From Rhodospirillaceae bacterium bin65 (lineage in GTDB: Bacteria > Pseudomonadota > Alphaproteobacteria > Bin65): DNA of 43,079 nt. The stretch lies in assembly GCA_002238725.1 (NCBI GenBank), contig MPMX01000038.1:1-43079 (forward strand), in the 5' to 3' direction. A program made the translations under genes and the position numbers. The first letter of the stretch is position 1; each line of letters begins with the position of its first letter. Below are positions 16,223 to 25,101 of this stretch, one piece after another. The notes beneath the pieces are model-generated. The model was not told the DNA's origin and did no database searches. It was given only the letters and a program-made list of their open reading frames with translations.

Positions 16223-17425
16223 TTGGACCGGTCGGTCGGTATACTGGACAGGCCGATTGTCGACAGCGCGGCACACGATGCGGCGTCGGCGCAGCTTGCC
16301 GACCTGCGGGGACGGCGGGCTCCGGCGGGCACAGGCCGCGCCGCGCACGAACAGCGGCTCATTCGCATCGGCCTGCTACTGCCGATCAGCGGTCCGAGCG
16401 GGCTGCACGGACCGTCCGGCCGGTTTTGCGCCCAGTTGGCCGCCGAGGAGATCAACGCGCACGGTGGATTGCTCGGCCGGCGGGTCCAGGTCGTCGTCGG
16501 CGATGGCGGCATGTCGTTCGCCGCTTCGGCCCGGGAAGGCGAGCGGCTGATCGAGGAAGACGGCGTCGCCGCCCTGATCGGCACCCACCCGAGCGGCGTG
16601 CGCGAAATTCTCGGACCGCAGATCGGCCGCAGGCTGCCCTATGTCTACACGCCGATCTTCGAGGGCGACGCCTATGAACCGGGCGTCTTCTATCTTGGCG
16701 AGACGGCCTATCAGCAACTGGCTCCGGTCCTGCCCTGGATGAAGGAGCATCTCGGCGTTCGGCGCTGGTACCTGATCGGCAACGACTACCGCTGGCCGCG
16801 CGACGTTCACCGCATGGCGCACCGGCTGCTCACCGAACAGCGGGCAGAGATCGCGGGCGAGACGATAGTGCCGCTCGAGACAGAGGAATTCGACACCATC
16901 GTCGCGGAAATCCGCAGGCTGCAGCCCGACGCGCTGATCGTGACGCTGATCGGCAGCGACGCCGTCATCTTCCATCGCGCCTTCGCCCGCGCCGGCCTGG
17001 ACGAGCGGATCTGGCGCCTGGGCCTGCTGACCGAGGAAAACACCCTCCTTGGCATCGGCGCCGAATGCAGCCGGCGGCTGCTGTCAAGCGCCGCTTATTT
17101 CGCCAGCCTGCCTTATCCCGAGAACAGGGAATTCGTGCGCCGCTACCGGAGCCGGTTCGGTCCGCACGCGCCGGTCCTGAACTCGATCGGCCAGTCCTGC
17201 TACGAGGGGCTGATGTTCCTGCACCGGGTCGTTTCGGCCGCCGGCAGCCTGGATGTCGGGAAGCTGTGCCGGATCGCGGACGGCCTGGAGATGACAGGGC
17301 CGCGGGGACGGATGCGCATGGTCGGCCGGCATGCCGTGAAGGATATGCACGTCGCCGGGGCCGAGGGCGTCGAATTCGCAATTCGGCAATCCTTTCCGCA
17401 GGTCAACCCCAACAGAGGGAAATAG
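16223..17425 (+). CDS. AmiC-like ligand-binding protein without signal peptide
   Basis: A 400-residue type I periplasmic-binding-fold protein of the AmiC/UrtA/FmdD branch. Core begins about residue 48 with IRIGLLLPISGPSGLHGPSGR; VPYVYTPIFEG-type and YLIGNDYRWPRD motifs (about 140-190) are shared with the exported binding protein at 18905, so the two are paralogues. No signal peptide is present: the N-terminus is a charged 45-residue extension. I chose TTG at 16223 because GGAGGGAGGAAGG ends 6 bases before it; an earlier TTG at 16115 has no such site. In Pseudomonas, cytoplasmic AmiC senses amides and controls the amidase operon, and this gene likewise precedes an amidase, but no AmiR-type antiterminator is visible. 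It could instead be exported without a recognisable signal; sensor is more likely. Confidence 0.78.
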   Translation: MDRSVGILDRPIVDSAAHDAASAQLADLRGRRAPAGTGRAAHEQRLIRIGLLLPISGPSGLHGPSGRFCAQLAAEEINAHGGLLGRRVQVVVGDGGMSFAASAREGERLIEEDGVAALIGTHPSGVREILGPQIGRRLPYVYTPIFEGDAYEPGVFYLGETAYQQLAPVLPWMKEHLGVRRWYLIGNDYRWPRDVHRMAHRLLTEQRAEIAGETIVPLETEEFDTIVAEIRRLQPDALIVTLIGSDAVIFHRAFARAGLDERIWRLGLLTEENTLLGIGAECSRRLLSSAAYFASLPYPENREFVRRYRSRFGPHAPVLNSIGQSCYEGLMFLHRVVSAAGSLDVGKLCRIADGLEMTGPRGRMRMVGRHAVKDMHVAGAEGVEFAIRQSFPQVNPNRGK

Positions 17426-17427
17426 CA

Positions 17428-18828
17428 GTGAGCCAACCAACGGACTGGACCGCGTCGGAAGCGCTGCGCGAGATCGACGCCGGACGCATTTCGCCGCGCG
17501 AATATGCCGAAGCCCTGCTGGCGCAGTGCAGGGCCGCCGCCGGCCTGAACGCCTTCATCCATCTCGATCCGGAGCAGGTGCTGGAAGCCGCGGACCGGGC
17601 GGCGCCGGGGTCCGGCGGCCGTCTGAACGGATTGCCGGTGCCGGTGAAAGACAATTTCGACACCGACGATATGCCGACGACCGGCGGTACCCCCGGCCTG
17701 CGCGATCACCGGCCGGCGCGCAACGCGCCGGTCGTCCAGCGCCTCATCGACGAAGGCGCCATCGTCATGGGCAAGCTCAACATGCACGAGCTGGCCTACG
17801 GCATCACCTCGAACAACGGCGCTTTCGGTTCGGTCCGCAACCCCTACGATCCGTCGCGGATCCCCGGCGGCAGCAGCGGCGGCTCCGGGGCCGCCGTGGC
17901 CGCCCGGATGGCGCCGGTCGCCATGGGTTCCGACACCGGCGGCTCGGTGCGCATCCCGGCGGCCCTGTGCGGCATCGCCGGACTGCGCCCGACGACCGGG
18001 AGATACAGCCAGGCCGGTATCGTGCCGATCTCCGACACGCGGGACACGGCCGGCCCGCTCGCCCGTTCGGTCGAGGACCTCGCCCTGTTCGACAGCGTGA
18101 TCGCCGGCGCACCGGGCGAACTGCCGGGCCTGGACCTGAAAGGGGCCCGGATCGGCGTGCCGCGCGGCCACTTCTACGAGAACCTGCACCCCGAGACCGC
18201 GCGGATCGCCGAAGCGGCGCTTGGCGCGTTGGCTGCAGCCGGCGCCGTGCTGGTCGAGGCGGACATGCCGGACGTGCCCGGACTCGATGAAGCGGCGGGC
18301 TTTCCGATCGCCCTCTACGAGACCGTTGTTGAACTGAAACGCTATTTGTCGGAACACAACCTGCCGCTCGACTTCGCCAGCCTTGCGAACGCCGCAGCCA
18401 GCCCGGACGTCGCCGGCCTGATGCAAAGCCTGCTGACCGAGGAAGGCGCGATTCCCGAGCCGGTCTATCGCGAAGCGCTCACCGAGACGCGCCCGGCGCT
18501 CAAGGCCGCCTATGCCGGCTGGTTCGCGTCGAACGAAGTCGTGGCGGCGATTTACCCGACGACACCGCTGCCCGCTGCGCCGATCGGCCATGACGAAACG
18601 GTCGAACTGAACGGCGAACAGGTGCCGACCTTCCCGACCTTCATCCGCAATTCCGCCCCGTCGAGCCTCGCCGGCATTCCCGGCGTGACACTGCCGGCCG
18701 GCCTTTCCGCAGACGGCCTGCCGATCGGCATGGAACTCGACGGACCGGCCGGTAGCGACCGCGTCTTGCTGTCATTGAGCGCGGCCGTCGAAGCGATCCT
18801 GCCGGCAACACCTGCCCCGCCTCCATGA
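17428..18828 (+). CDS. Amidase signature-family hydrolase
   Basis: A 466-residue cytoplasmic amidase. The Ser-cisSer-Lys triad is complete: Lys74 in [10 protein letters not shown], cis-Ser149 in [10 protein letters not shown] and nucleophile Ser173 in [12 protein letters not shown], with the correct 24-residue Ser-Ser spacing. GTG at 17428 is 2 bp after the AmiC-like stop and has GAGGG upstream; the longer open frame is shadow. Position between a putative amide sensor and a urea/amide-type ABC transporter suggests that it hydrolyses the imported amide to acid and ammonia. Aryl- or alkyl-amide and malonamidase-like substrates are all possible. Confidence 0.93.
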   Translation: MSQPTDWTASEALREIDAGRISPREYAEALLAQCRAAAGLNAFIHLDPEQVLEAADRAAPGSGGRLNGLPVPVKDNFDTDDMPTTGGTPGLRDHRPARNAPVVQRLIDEGAIVMGKLNMHELAYGITSNNGAFGSVRNPYDPSRIPGGSSGGSGAAVAARMAPVAMGSDTGGSVRIPAALCGIAGLRPTTGRYSQAGIVPISDTRDTAGPLARSVEDLALFDSVIAGAPGELPGLDLKGARIGVPRGHFYENLHPETARIAEAALGALAAAGAVLVEADMPDVPGLDEAAGFPIALYETVVELKRYLSEHNLPLDFASLANAAASPDVAGLMQSLLTEEGAIPEPVYREALTETRPALKAAYAGWFASNEVVAAIYPTTPLPAAPIGHDETVELNGEQVPTFPTFIRNSAPSSLAGIPGVTLPAGLSADGLPIGMELDGPAGSDRVLLSLSAAVEAILPATPAPPP

Positions 18829-18904
18829 AATCCGGGCAGGCCGGCAATTAACCCCGTCGGCCGGGCAGGCCGATGACAGAAACCGCCAACAGGGAGTGAA
18901 ACTG

Positions 18905-20089
18905 ATGCAGAAAATCTACAAACCGATATCGCGCCGCCATTTCGTAGCCGGCGCCCTCGGCTCGGGCGCGGCAGTTGCCGCACCGGCCATTCTGACCGGC
19001 GCGCAAGCCGCCGGCGAGCTGAAGATGGCGACCTTCTATGCGCTCAGCGGTCCGGGCTCGCTGTTCGGCCCGACCCAGACTGCCGTCACCAAGCTCGCCG
19101 TTGACGAGATCAACGCCGGCGGCGGCATCGGCGGCCGCAAGGTTACCGTCATCCCGTCCGACGGCGGCGCGCCGCCGGCCGAAGCCGCCAAGGCGGCGAT
19201 CCGCCTGATGCTGCGCGACAAGGTCGATATCGTGGTCGGCTCGCACGACAGCGCGGTGCGCGAAGCCATCGTCGCGGCATTGAAGGGCCGGGTGCCCTAT
19301 GTCTACACGCCGCTCTACGAAGGCGGGGAATGCAACCCCAACGTCTTTGTGACGGCCGATACGCCCCAGCAGCAGGTCCAGCCCTCGATCACCTGGCTGG
19401 CGAAAACGCTGGGCGCGAAAAGCTACTATCTCATCGGCAACGACTATGTCTGGCCGCGCAAGACCAACGAGCAGGCGAAGAAATACATCGCGGCGGCCGG
19501 CGGCAAAGTGGTCGGCGAGGAGTATGTGCCGCTGGGCGCCCCCAACAAGTTCGAGGATGCCGTCACCCGCATCAAGGCGAAGAAGCCCGATCTCGTGGTC
19601 ATCACCCTGGTCGGCGGCGACAACATCAACTTCAACCGGACCTTCGCCGGCTTCGGCCTCGACAAGTCGATCAAGCGCATCTCCTACCTGCTCGAGGAAC
19701 AGACCCTGGCCGGCATCGGGGACAAGAGCAGCAACGGCCTGTACAGCGCCATGTCCTATTTCGAGAACGAGAAGAGCGAAGCCAACGCCAAGTTCAAGGC
19801 GGCCTACCGGAAGGCTGCCGGCGCCAAGGCGCCGCCTCTCGCCATGATCGGGGTCGATACCTATGGCGGCGTCAATTGCGCCAAGGCGCTGATCGAGAAG
19901 GCCGGCGGGACCGATGCCGCCAAGCTGATGGCGGCGGCCAGCAACCTCAACTACCGGACGCCTACCGGCACGGGCGTGATGACCAACCGGCACGTCGTCA
20001 AGGACATGTACCTCGCCGAGTGCAAGGGCACGAGCTTCGACATCGTCGAAACGTTCAAGGCAGTGGCGCACGGTCAGACCTGCAGCTGA
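18905..20089 (+). CDS. Amide/urea-type ABC substrate-binding protein, Tat-exported
   Basis: A 394-residue binding protein of the UrtA/FmdD/AmiC type. The N-terminus has a twin-arginine signal (SRRHFVAGALGSGAA, then cleavage near AQAAG), so it is predicted to be exported folded. YALSGPGSLFGPTQT opens lobe 1; VPYVYTPLYEGGE and YYLIGNDYVWPRKTNEQ are the family hinge and binding motifs. ATG 18905 is preferred (AGGGAG 8 bases upstream), though GTG at 18896 in the same frame is possible. It feeds the LivH/LivMG/LivF complex encoded next, after a strong stem-loop. Short-chain amides or urea are the family ligands; which one applies here is inference. Confidence 0.9.
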   Translation: MQKIYKPISRRHFVAGALGSGAAVAAPAILTGAQAAGELKMATFYALSGPGSLFGPTQTAVTKLAVDEINAGGGIGGRKVTVIPSDGGAPPAEAAKAAIRLMLRDKVDIVVGSHDSAVREAIVAALKGRVPYVYTPLYEGGECNPNVFVTADTPQQQVQPSITWLAKTLGAKSYYLIGNDYVWPRKTNEQAKKYIAAAGGKVVGEEYVPLGAPNKFEDAVTRIKAKKPDLVVITLVGGDNINFNRTFAGFGLDKSIKRISYLLEEQTLAGIGDKSSNGLYSAMSYFENEKSEANAKFKAAYRKAAGAKAPPLAMIGVDTYGGVNCAKALIEKAGGTDAAKLMAAASNLNYRTPTGTGVMTNRHVVKDMYLAECKGTSFDIVETFKAVAHGQTCS

Positions 20090-20111
20090 TCCCTTTTCCT
20101 TTCTCGCCTCG

Positions 20112-20144
20112 GGGCGGCAGCCGGATATACTCCGGCTGCCGCCC
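20112..20144. other. Perfect 14-bp stem-loop after the binding-protein gene
   Basis: GGGCGGCAGCCGGA (20112-20125) and TCCGGCTGCCGCCC (20131-20144) flank loop TATAC, 23 bp after the binding-protein stop. Only TT follows the stem, so it is a poor terminator by itself and is better read as an mRNA-stabilising or partial attenuation structure that lowers expression of the permease genes relative to the binding protein. Confidence 0.75.
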
Positions 20145-20188
20145 TTGATTCTGCCGCGGCCCTGCCCGCGCCGGGAGCCCTGACGCCG

Positions 20189-21043
20189 ATGGACCCGATC
20201 CTCACCACCAACATCCTGAATGTGGTGTATGAGGTCTCGACGCTGGCGGTCGTCGTTCTCGGCCTCGCCGTCGTATTCGGGCTGCTCGGCGTGATGAACC
20301 TCGCCCATGGCGAGTTCGTCATGATCGGCGCCTATTGCGCCTTCTTCGTCCAGACCCAGAATCTGCCGTTCCTCGCCGCTGTGCCGGTGGCGCTCCTTGT
20401 CTGTATCGTTCTGGGGTTGGCGGTCGAGCGGATTCTGGTGCGGCCGCTCTATGCCCGGCCGTTCGACACGCTGCTGGCGACCTGGGGCCTCAGCATGCTG
20501 CTGCGCGAGGGCGTCGAGGCGGTATACGGCCGCGGATTCAAGAGCGTGGCGGTGCCTTTGACCGACAGCATCGACGTTCTGGGGGCGGACTATCCGTCTT
20601 ACCGGCTGCTCCTTGCCGCCGTCTCGATCGCGCTGGTCGCCGGGCTGGTCTGGTGGTTCGTACGCAGCGCCACGGGGCGGCGCATCCGCGCCGTGGTCAA
20701 CAATCCGGAACTCGCCGGCTCGGTCGGCATTCCGGTCACGGCGCTCGCCCGCAACACGTTCGTTTTCGGTTGCTGCCTGGCGGCTTTGTCCGGCGTGCTG
20801 CTGGCCCCGCTCATGCCGGTCCAGCCGATGCTGGGCCTGGACTTCATCCTCAAATCCTTCTTCGTCCTGGTGGTCGGCGGGCTCGGCAGCCTGGTCGGAC
20901 TGATCTCCGGATCCGGCGTCATCGGCGGCGTCGAGAGCATCGTCAGCGCCTTCTTCGACCGGACCTACGGCTATACCACCGTGCTCATCATCGCGATTCT
21001 GTTCCTCTGGCTGCGCCCGAATGGCCTCTTTCCTCGGACATAG
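20189..21043 (+). CDS. Branched-chain-type ABC permease (LivH/UrtB-like)
   Basis: A 284-residue inner-membrane permease with about eight hydrophobic segments. VFGLLGVMNLAHGEFVMIGAY (about 29-49) is the LivH/UrtB signature, and GLGSLVGLISGSGVIGGVESIVSAFFD (about 231-257) is the conserved cytoplasmic coupling region. Begins 45 bp after the stem-loop. Its last 23 bases overlap the start of the next gene in a different frame, so the two subunits are translationally coupled. Confidence 0.92.
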   Translation: MDPILTTNILNVVYEVSTLAVVVLGLAVVFGLLGVMNLAHGEFVMIGAYCAFFVQTQNLPFLAAVPVALLVCIVLGLAVERILVRPLYARPFDTLLATWGLSMLLREGVEAVYGRGFKSVAVPLTDSIDVLGADYPSYRLLLAAVSIALVAGLVWWFVRSATGRRIRAVVNNPELAGSVGIPVTALARNTFVFGCCLAALSGVLLAPLMPVQPMLGLDFILKSFFVLVVGGLGSLVGLISGSGVIGGVESIVSAFFDRTYGYTTVLIIAILFLWLRPNGLFPRT

Positions 21044-22751
21044 CGCGGCTCTGGTCGCGGCGCTCGCCGTGCTGCCCCAGCTGGTCGGCGAATTCTGGGC
21101 CTACACGCTGGCGCTGTATTTCCTCTACGCCATCGCGTCGCTCGGCATCGGCCTGTGCTGGGGCCAGGCCGGATTCCTGCCGCTCGGCCAGGCCATGTTC
21201 TTCGGCCTGGCGGCCTATCTCTCCGGCCTGTCGCTGATCCATTTCAAGGACAGCTGGCTGCTGCTGCTCCTGCTGCCGGGAGCGGCGCTGGCGCCGGGCC
21301 TGCTCGCCTACGGCATCGGGCTGCTGGTGTTCCGCGGGCGGACCCTGAGCGGACCCTTCTTCGCCATGATCACGCTGGCGCTCACCCTGCTCGCCTTCCA
21401 GATCGCCAACAGCTGGAACGACGTCACCGGCGGGTTCAACGGCCTCAAGAACATCCCCGGCCTGCCGGGGCTGAGCGACTTCACGGACCTCTATTATATC
21501 TCCGCGGTCGCGCTGGCGGTCTGCCTGCTTGCCATTGCGTGGCTCAGGCGGGCGCCGGCCGGCGTTCTGTGGCGGGCGGTTGCCCAGAACGAGCAGCGGG
21601 TGCGGTTCTGCGGCTTCGCGGTGCAGAATGTGAAAGCCGCCGTGTTCGGCCTGAGCGGCGTGCTCGCCGGGATCGGCGGCGCCCTGTACGCGCCGCAGCA
21701 GAATCTCGTCACCCCGCAGCTGTGCGGCTTCATCCTGTCGGCCGACCTTGTGATCTGGGCCGCCGTCGGCGGGCGCGCGACCCTCTACGGCCCGGTCGTC
21801 GGCGCCGTCCTGATCGGCATCCTGACCGCCGACCTGCGGGACGAGATCAGCTATTGGGAGGTCATCCTCGCCGCCATATTCATCGTCGTCGTGCTGTATT
21901 TCCGGCAAGGGCTGATGGGCTTCGTCGAGCCCCTGTTCGAGCGGCTGTCACGCCGCCGCGCCCCGCGCGCCCTGGACAGCCCGGCCCGGCCCCAGGCATC
22001 CGGCGACACGGGGTTCGCGCTCGACGACGTCCGGGTCCGCATGGGATCGGTCAGCATCCTGGAAGGGCTCGACCTGGCGATCGACGGTCCCGGCATCTAT
22101 TGCCTGATCGGCCCGAACGGCGCCGGCAAGACGTCCTGCTTCAACGCCATGACCGGGGAACTGCCGGTGCGCAGCGGCCATATCCGCATATTCGGCAGCA
22201 CGCGTACCGGGAACGCCGCCGACCTGCTGAGCCGGATCGGCGTCGGCCGCAAGTTCCAGGCGCCCAGCCTGTTCCCGGACCTGACGGTGGCCGAGAATTT
22301 CAACATCGGCCTGTGGGGCGGCCGCGCCCGGCTGCGCGATCTGCTGGGTATGCGCAGCCACGGCTGGACCAGCGCGATCCTGCGCGAAGCCCAGGCCCGC
22401 TTCCCGTTTCTCGCCGAGGAGGACCGGCGCGCCGGCGACCTCTCCCACGGCCAGCGCCAGATCCTCGAACTCGCCATGGTGCTGATCGCCGAGCCGCGGC
22501 TCATTCTGCTCGACGAGCCGTCCGCCGGCCTGTCTCAAACCGAGACGCAGGAGGTGATCGAAGCGATCCGCTGGGTGAGCGGGCGGCTCAACGCCAGCAC
22601 GGTGATCGTCGAACACGATATGACCTTCGTGCGCGAACTCGCCGACCGCATCTTCGTGCTGCACCAGGGCCGGCTGCTGGCGTCGGGAACGGTCGCGGAG
22701 ATCCAGGCGGACAACCGGGTCCGGGCCGTCTATGTCGGCGCGTCGGCTTGA
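21021..22751 (+). CDS. Fused ABC permease-ATPase (LivM-LivG)
   Basis: A 576-residue fusion. Residues 1-305 are a LivM-type permease (YAIASLGIGLCWGQAGFLPLGQAMFFGLAAYLSG-like region about 31-65, split by family standards into 8-9 helices). After a linker (about 306-330, Arg/Ala/Pro-rich) an ABC ATPase runs to the end: Walker A GPNGAGKT at 364-371, signature LSHGQRQ, Walker B ending Asp498-Glu499, and the switch His in VIVEHDMTF. LivM and LivG are usually separate genes; here fusion guarantees 1:1 stoichiometry with the LivF ATPase as the second nucleotide-binding subunit. The same fusion occurs in the operon at 31.3-33.1 kb. Confidence 0.92.
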   Translation: MASFLGHSAALVAALAVLPQLVGEFWAYTLALYFLYAIASLGIGLCWGQAGFLPLGQAMFFGLAAYLSGLSLIHFKDSWLLLLLLPGAALAPGLLAYGIGLLVFRGRTLSGPFFAMITLALTLLAFQIANSWNDVTGGFNGLKNIPGLPGLSDFTDLYYISAVALAVCLLAIAWLRRAPAGVLWRAVAQNEQRVRFCGFAVQNVKAAVFGLSGVLAGIGGALYAPQQNLVTPQLCGFILSADLVIWAAVGGRATLYGPVVGAVLIGILTADLRDEISYWEVILAAIFIVVVLYFRQGLMGFVEPLFERLSRRRAPRALDSPARPQASGDTGFALDDVRVRMGSVSILEGLDLAIDGPGIYCLIGPNGAGKTSCFNAMTGELPVRSGHIRIFGSTRTGNAADLLSRIGVGRKFQAPSLFPDLTVAENFNIGLWGGRARLRDLLGMRSHGWTSAILREAQARFPFLAEEDRRAGDLSHGQRQILELAMVLIAEPRLILLDEPSAGLSQTETQEVIEAIRWVSGRLNASTVIVEHDMTFVRELADRIFVLHQGRLLASGTVAEIQADNRVRAVYVGASA

Positions 22752-22768
22752 GGGGGGCTTGAGGGGGG
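22747..22768 (+). repeat. Tandem 11-bp duplication spanning stop codon and ribosome-binding site
   Basis: CTTGAGGGGGG is repeated twice exactly; the first copy contains the TGA of the permease-ATPase gene, and the G6 run of the second acts as the livF ribosome-binding site just before ATG 22770. Confidence 0.7.
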
Positions 22769-22769
22769 C

Positions 22770-23462
22770 ATGAGCGCGCCGCTGTTTTCCTTTGCCGGCG
22801 TGACCGGCGGTTACGGCGCAACGACCGTCGTGCGCGCGGTCGACGGCGAAGTGGCGGCAGGCGAGGCCTGCTGCGTGCTCGGCCGCAACGGAGTCGGCAA
22901 GACGACGCTGATGCGGCTCCTGACCGGCCACCTGCCGCTCCAGTCAGGCGCGGTGACGTTCGGCGGGCGACCGATGGACGGCCTCGCGCCGGATGAACGT
23001 CACGGCCTCGGCCTGATCTACTGCCCGCAGGACCGGCCGGTGTTCGACAATCTCTCGGTGCGGGAAAACCTGACGCTGATGGCGTCGGCCGACGCCGACC
23101 GCTATGCCCCGCTGCTGGCCGCCTTCCCGATCCTCGAAGACCGCATGGCCCAGTCGGCCGGCACGCTCAGCGGCGGCGAACGCAAAATTCTCTCCTTCGT
23201 GCGCGGCGCCGCCGAGACCGGACGGCTTCTGCTGCTCGACGAGCCGAGCGAAGGCGTGCAGCAGGAAAATGTCGAGCGCATGGCGGCGTTTCTGCACGAG
23301 GCCAAGGCCGCGGGGCGGGCCCTGCTGATCGTCGAGCAAAATCTCGCCTTCGCCCTCGAAATCGCTGACCGGGTGATCGTCATGGATCATGGCGAGGTCG
23401 TGCTCGCCGGCAACGCTGCGGACATGACCGAAGCGACGCTGGCGGCGCATATGCATGTGTAA
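22770..23462 (+). CDS. livF: Branched-chain-type ABC ATPase (LivF/UrtE-like)
   Basis: A 230-residue ABC ATPase. Walker A GRNGVGKTT (about 35-43), Q-loop in YCPQDRPVF, signature LSGGERK (about 132-138), Walker B LLLLDEPSEGV (about 152-162) and switch His replaced by Gln in LLIVEQNLAF, as is normal for LivF/UrtE. It completes the transporter with the fused LivM-LivG and LivH. It is the last gene of the amide-type operon; no strong terminator follows. Confidence 0.93.
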   Translation: MSAPLFSFAGVTGGYGATTVVRAVDGEVAAGEACCVLGRNGVGKTTLMRLLTGHLPLQSGAVTFGGRPMDGLAPDERHGLGLIYCPQDRPVFDNLSVRENLTLMASADADRYAPLLAAFPILEDRMAQSAGTLSGGERKILSFVRGAAETGRLLLLDEPSEGVQQENVERMAAFLHEAKAAGRALLIVEQNLAFALEIADRVIVMDHGEVVLAGNAADMTEATLAAHMHV

Positions 23463-23973
23463 GAAAGCGAGGCGTCAGTCTGCCGGCAGGAAGAACACCC
23501 CTGGGCGATGGGGCGGATGCGGTCGAAGCCGCGCCGGAGCGCGGACAAAGGCGCCGGCACCGCGGCGGCGACCGCCGGGCCGATAGGCGTACCGGCGGCG
23601 GCGTTGACATCCCGCGTGTTTTGCGGGCAATCTCTGTGGCCACGCGGAATGGAACACCGGACATCGGGCTCGTGTTGCGGGCTATGCGAACCAGCATCTC
23701 CGGAGAGCTGGATATGCCGACCTGTATGCAGATCATCGACGGGATGGCCCGGCCTTTGGCGGCCGGATTGCTCAGGATGTCGGCGTTGCCGACAGTCCGC
23801 CAGGCCAAACGCCCTGTTTCATTCGAGATCGTTGGCCGGAGTCCGATCGCGCCGGCTCATGCCAATGGCATGGCCTTCGAGTCAGCCACATGAAGACCGG
23901 GAGACGCGAACGAAGAACAGTAACCGGTTCCAGGCGAATTCGGTCGCCATGACAGAGAAGTGGGAGAACAGAA
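23463..23973. other. Intergenic region upstream of TRAP operon
   Basis: This 511-bp gap holds no gene I can support: the open frames in it are low-quality (Arg/Pro/Ser-rich or without family motifs) and overlap one another. A perfect -35-like TTGACA is at 23604-23609, with CAATCT (23628-23633) as a weak -10 at 18 bp. It may serve the dctP gene, whose AGTGGGAGAA ribosome-binding site is at 23957-23966. A small CCCGC/GCGGG inverted pair lies between the two boxes. Confidence 0.4.
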
Positions 23974-25032
23974 ATGAACAGTCGTAGAATTTACAAGTCG
24001 TTCCTGGGTGCAATGCTCGGAGGCGCTGTCTGCCTGGGCACGGTGACGGCCGCGGATGCCGCCGACAGGGTGCGCTGGAAGATGGGAAGCTTCTTCCCCA
24101 GCAAACTGATCCAGCTCGGCTCGCTCGGGAAGAGCCTCGTCGGCAAGGTCGACGGTGCGTCCGGCGGGACGTTCAAGATCCAGTTCACAGAGCCCGGCGC
24201 GCTGATTCCGCCCAAGGAATGTTTCGACGCCGTGAGCGCCGGTTCGGTCGACGCCTGCTGGTCGACTCCCGGTTACTGGTATGGCCGCGACCCGGCGTTT
24301 GCCCTGTTCGCTGCGGTTCCGTTCGGTCCGCCCGCCGGCGAGTACATGGCCTGGTATTACTATGGCGGCGGCCAGAAGATGTTCGAGGCGCTATACGCCC
24401 CGCATGGCATCCATACCGTCCTGTGCGGCGTCATTGCGCCTGAAGGTTCGGGCTGGTTCCGCAAGGAAATAAACACGCTCGCCGACCTGAAGGGCCTCAA
24501 GATGCGTTTCTTCGGACTCGGGGCCAAGGTCATGCAGAAGCTCGGCGTGTCCACGCAGCTGATCGCCGGCGCCGACATCTATCCTGCGCTGGAGCGCGGC
24601 ACCATCGATGCGACGGAATTCTCCATGCCTGCGATCGATCTGGACCTGGGATTCTATCAGGTCGCCAAACACGCCTATTTCCCCGGCTGGCATCAGCAGT
24701 CGACCCTGTTCGACATCATGATCAACAAGAAGAAATGGGATGCGCTGTCGAAACAGCACAAGACCATCCTCAATATGGCCTGCGGCGACAATATGCGTGA
24801 GGGCCTCGCCGAAGGTGAGGCGATCCAGGGCAAGGCGCTGAAGGAGCTGATCAAGAAGGGCGTGAAAATCCACAAATGGTCGCCCGAAATCCTGAATGCG
24901 CTCAAAGCCGCATGGCTGGAAGTCGTCGAAGAGGACAGAGCCAGGAGCGAAAACTTCAAGAAAGTCTGGAAATCCTATTCCGATTTCCGTGCAGAGTACA
25001 AAGTCTGGTCCGATCTGGGATATCTGAAATAG
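23974..25032 (+). CDS. dctP: TRAP substrate-binding protein (TakP-like, 2-oxo acid type)
   Basis: A 352-residue DctP protein with signal peptide 1-30 (ending TAADA before ADRVRW). The pattern LKGLKMRFFGLGAKVMQKLGVS, then AGADIYPALERGTIDATEF (about 168-215), is the TakP/mannitol-chloroaromatic-type signature, in which the Arg clamps the ligand carboxylate and the Glu/Asp residues coordinate a metal or the 2-oxo group. Dimeric members of this branch bind alpha-keto acids with Na+. Three genes, dctP-dctQ-dctM, follow in order; a stem-loop separates this gene from dctQ. Confidence 0.9.
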   Translation: MNSRRIYKSFLGAMLGGAVCLGTVTAADAADRVRWKMGSFFPSKLIQLGSLGKSLVGKVDGASGGTFKIQFTEPGALIPPKECFDAVSAGSVDACWSTPGYWYGRDPAFALFAAVPFGPPAGEYMAWYYYGGGQKMFEALYAPHGIHTVLCGVIAPEGSGWFRKEINTLADLKGLKMRFFGLGAKVMQKLGVSTQLIAGADIYPALERGTIDATEFSMPAIDLDLGFYQVAKHAYFPGWHQQSTLFDIMINKKKWDALSKQHKTILNMACGDNMREGLAEGEAIQGKALKELIKKGVKIHKWSPEILNALKAAWLEVVEEDRARSENFKKVWKSYSDFRAEYKVWSDLGYLK

Positions 25033-25061
25033 ATCCCAGCCGGTTCATTGCGGTAAAATCC

Positions 25062-25096
25062 TGCTCCGTGCGCTACTTCGTTTAGCGCACGGAGCA
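25062..25096 (+). promoter_or_regulatory. 14-bp stem-loop burying the dctQ ribosome-binding site
   Basis: TGCTCCGTGCGCTA (25062-25075) and TAGCGCACGGAGCA (25083-25096) form a perfect stem with loop CTTCGTT. The GGAG at 25091-25094, which is the only plausible ribosome-binding site for the TTG start at 25102, lies inside the 3' arm. Translation of dctQ should therefore need the stem to be opened, for instance by a ribosome or a trans-acting factor. There is no T-tract. Confidence 0.65.
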
Positions 25097-25101
25097 ACTA
25101 T

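Noticed and set aside
16111..16677. Alternative 188-codon frame from ATG 16111
   Set aside because: It is Arg-rich and runs across the AmiC-like coding frame without motifs; the AmiC-like frame has family motifs and a good ribosome-binding site for TTG 16223.
23508..23987. Open frames of 90-159 codons in the gap before the second TRAP operon
   Set aside because: Overlapping frames on both strands, none with a convincing start, motif or composition; treated as intergenic.
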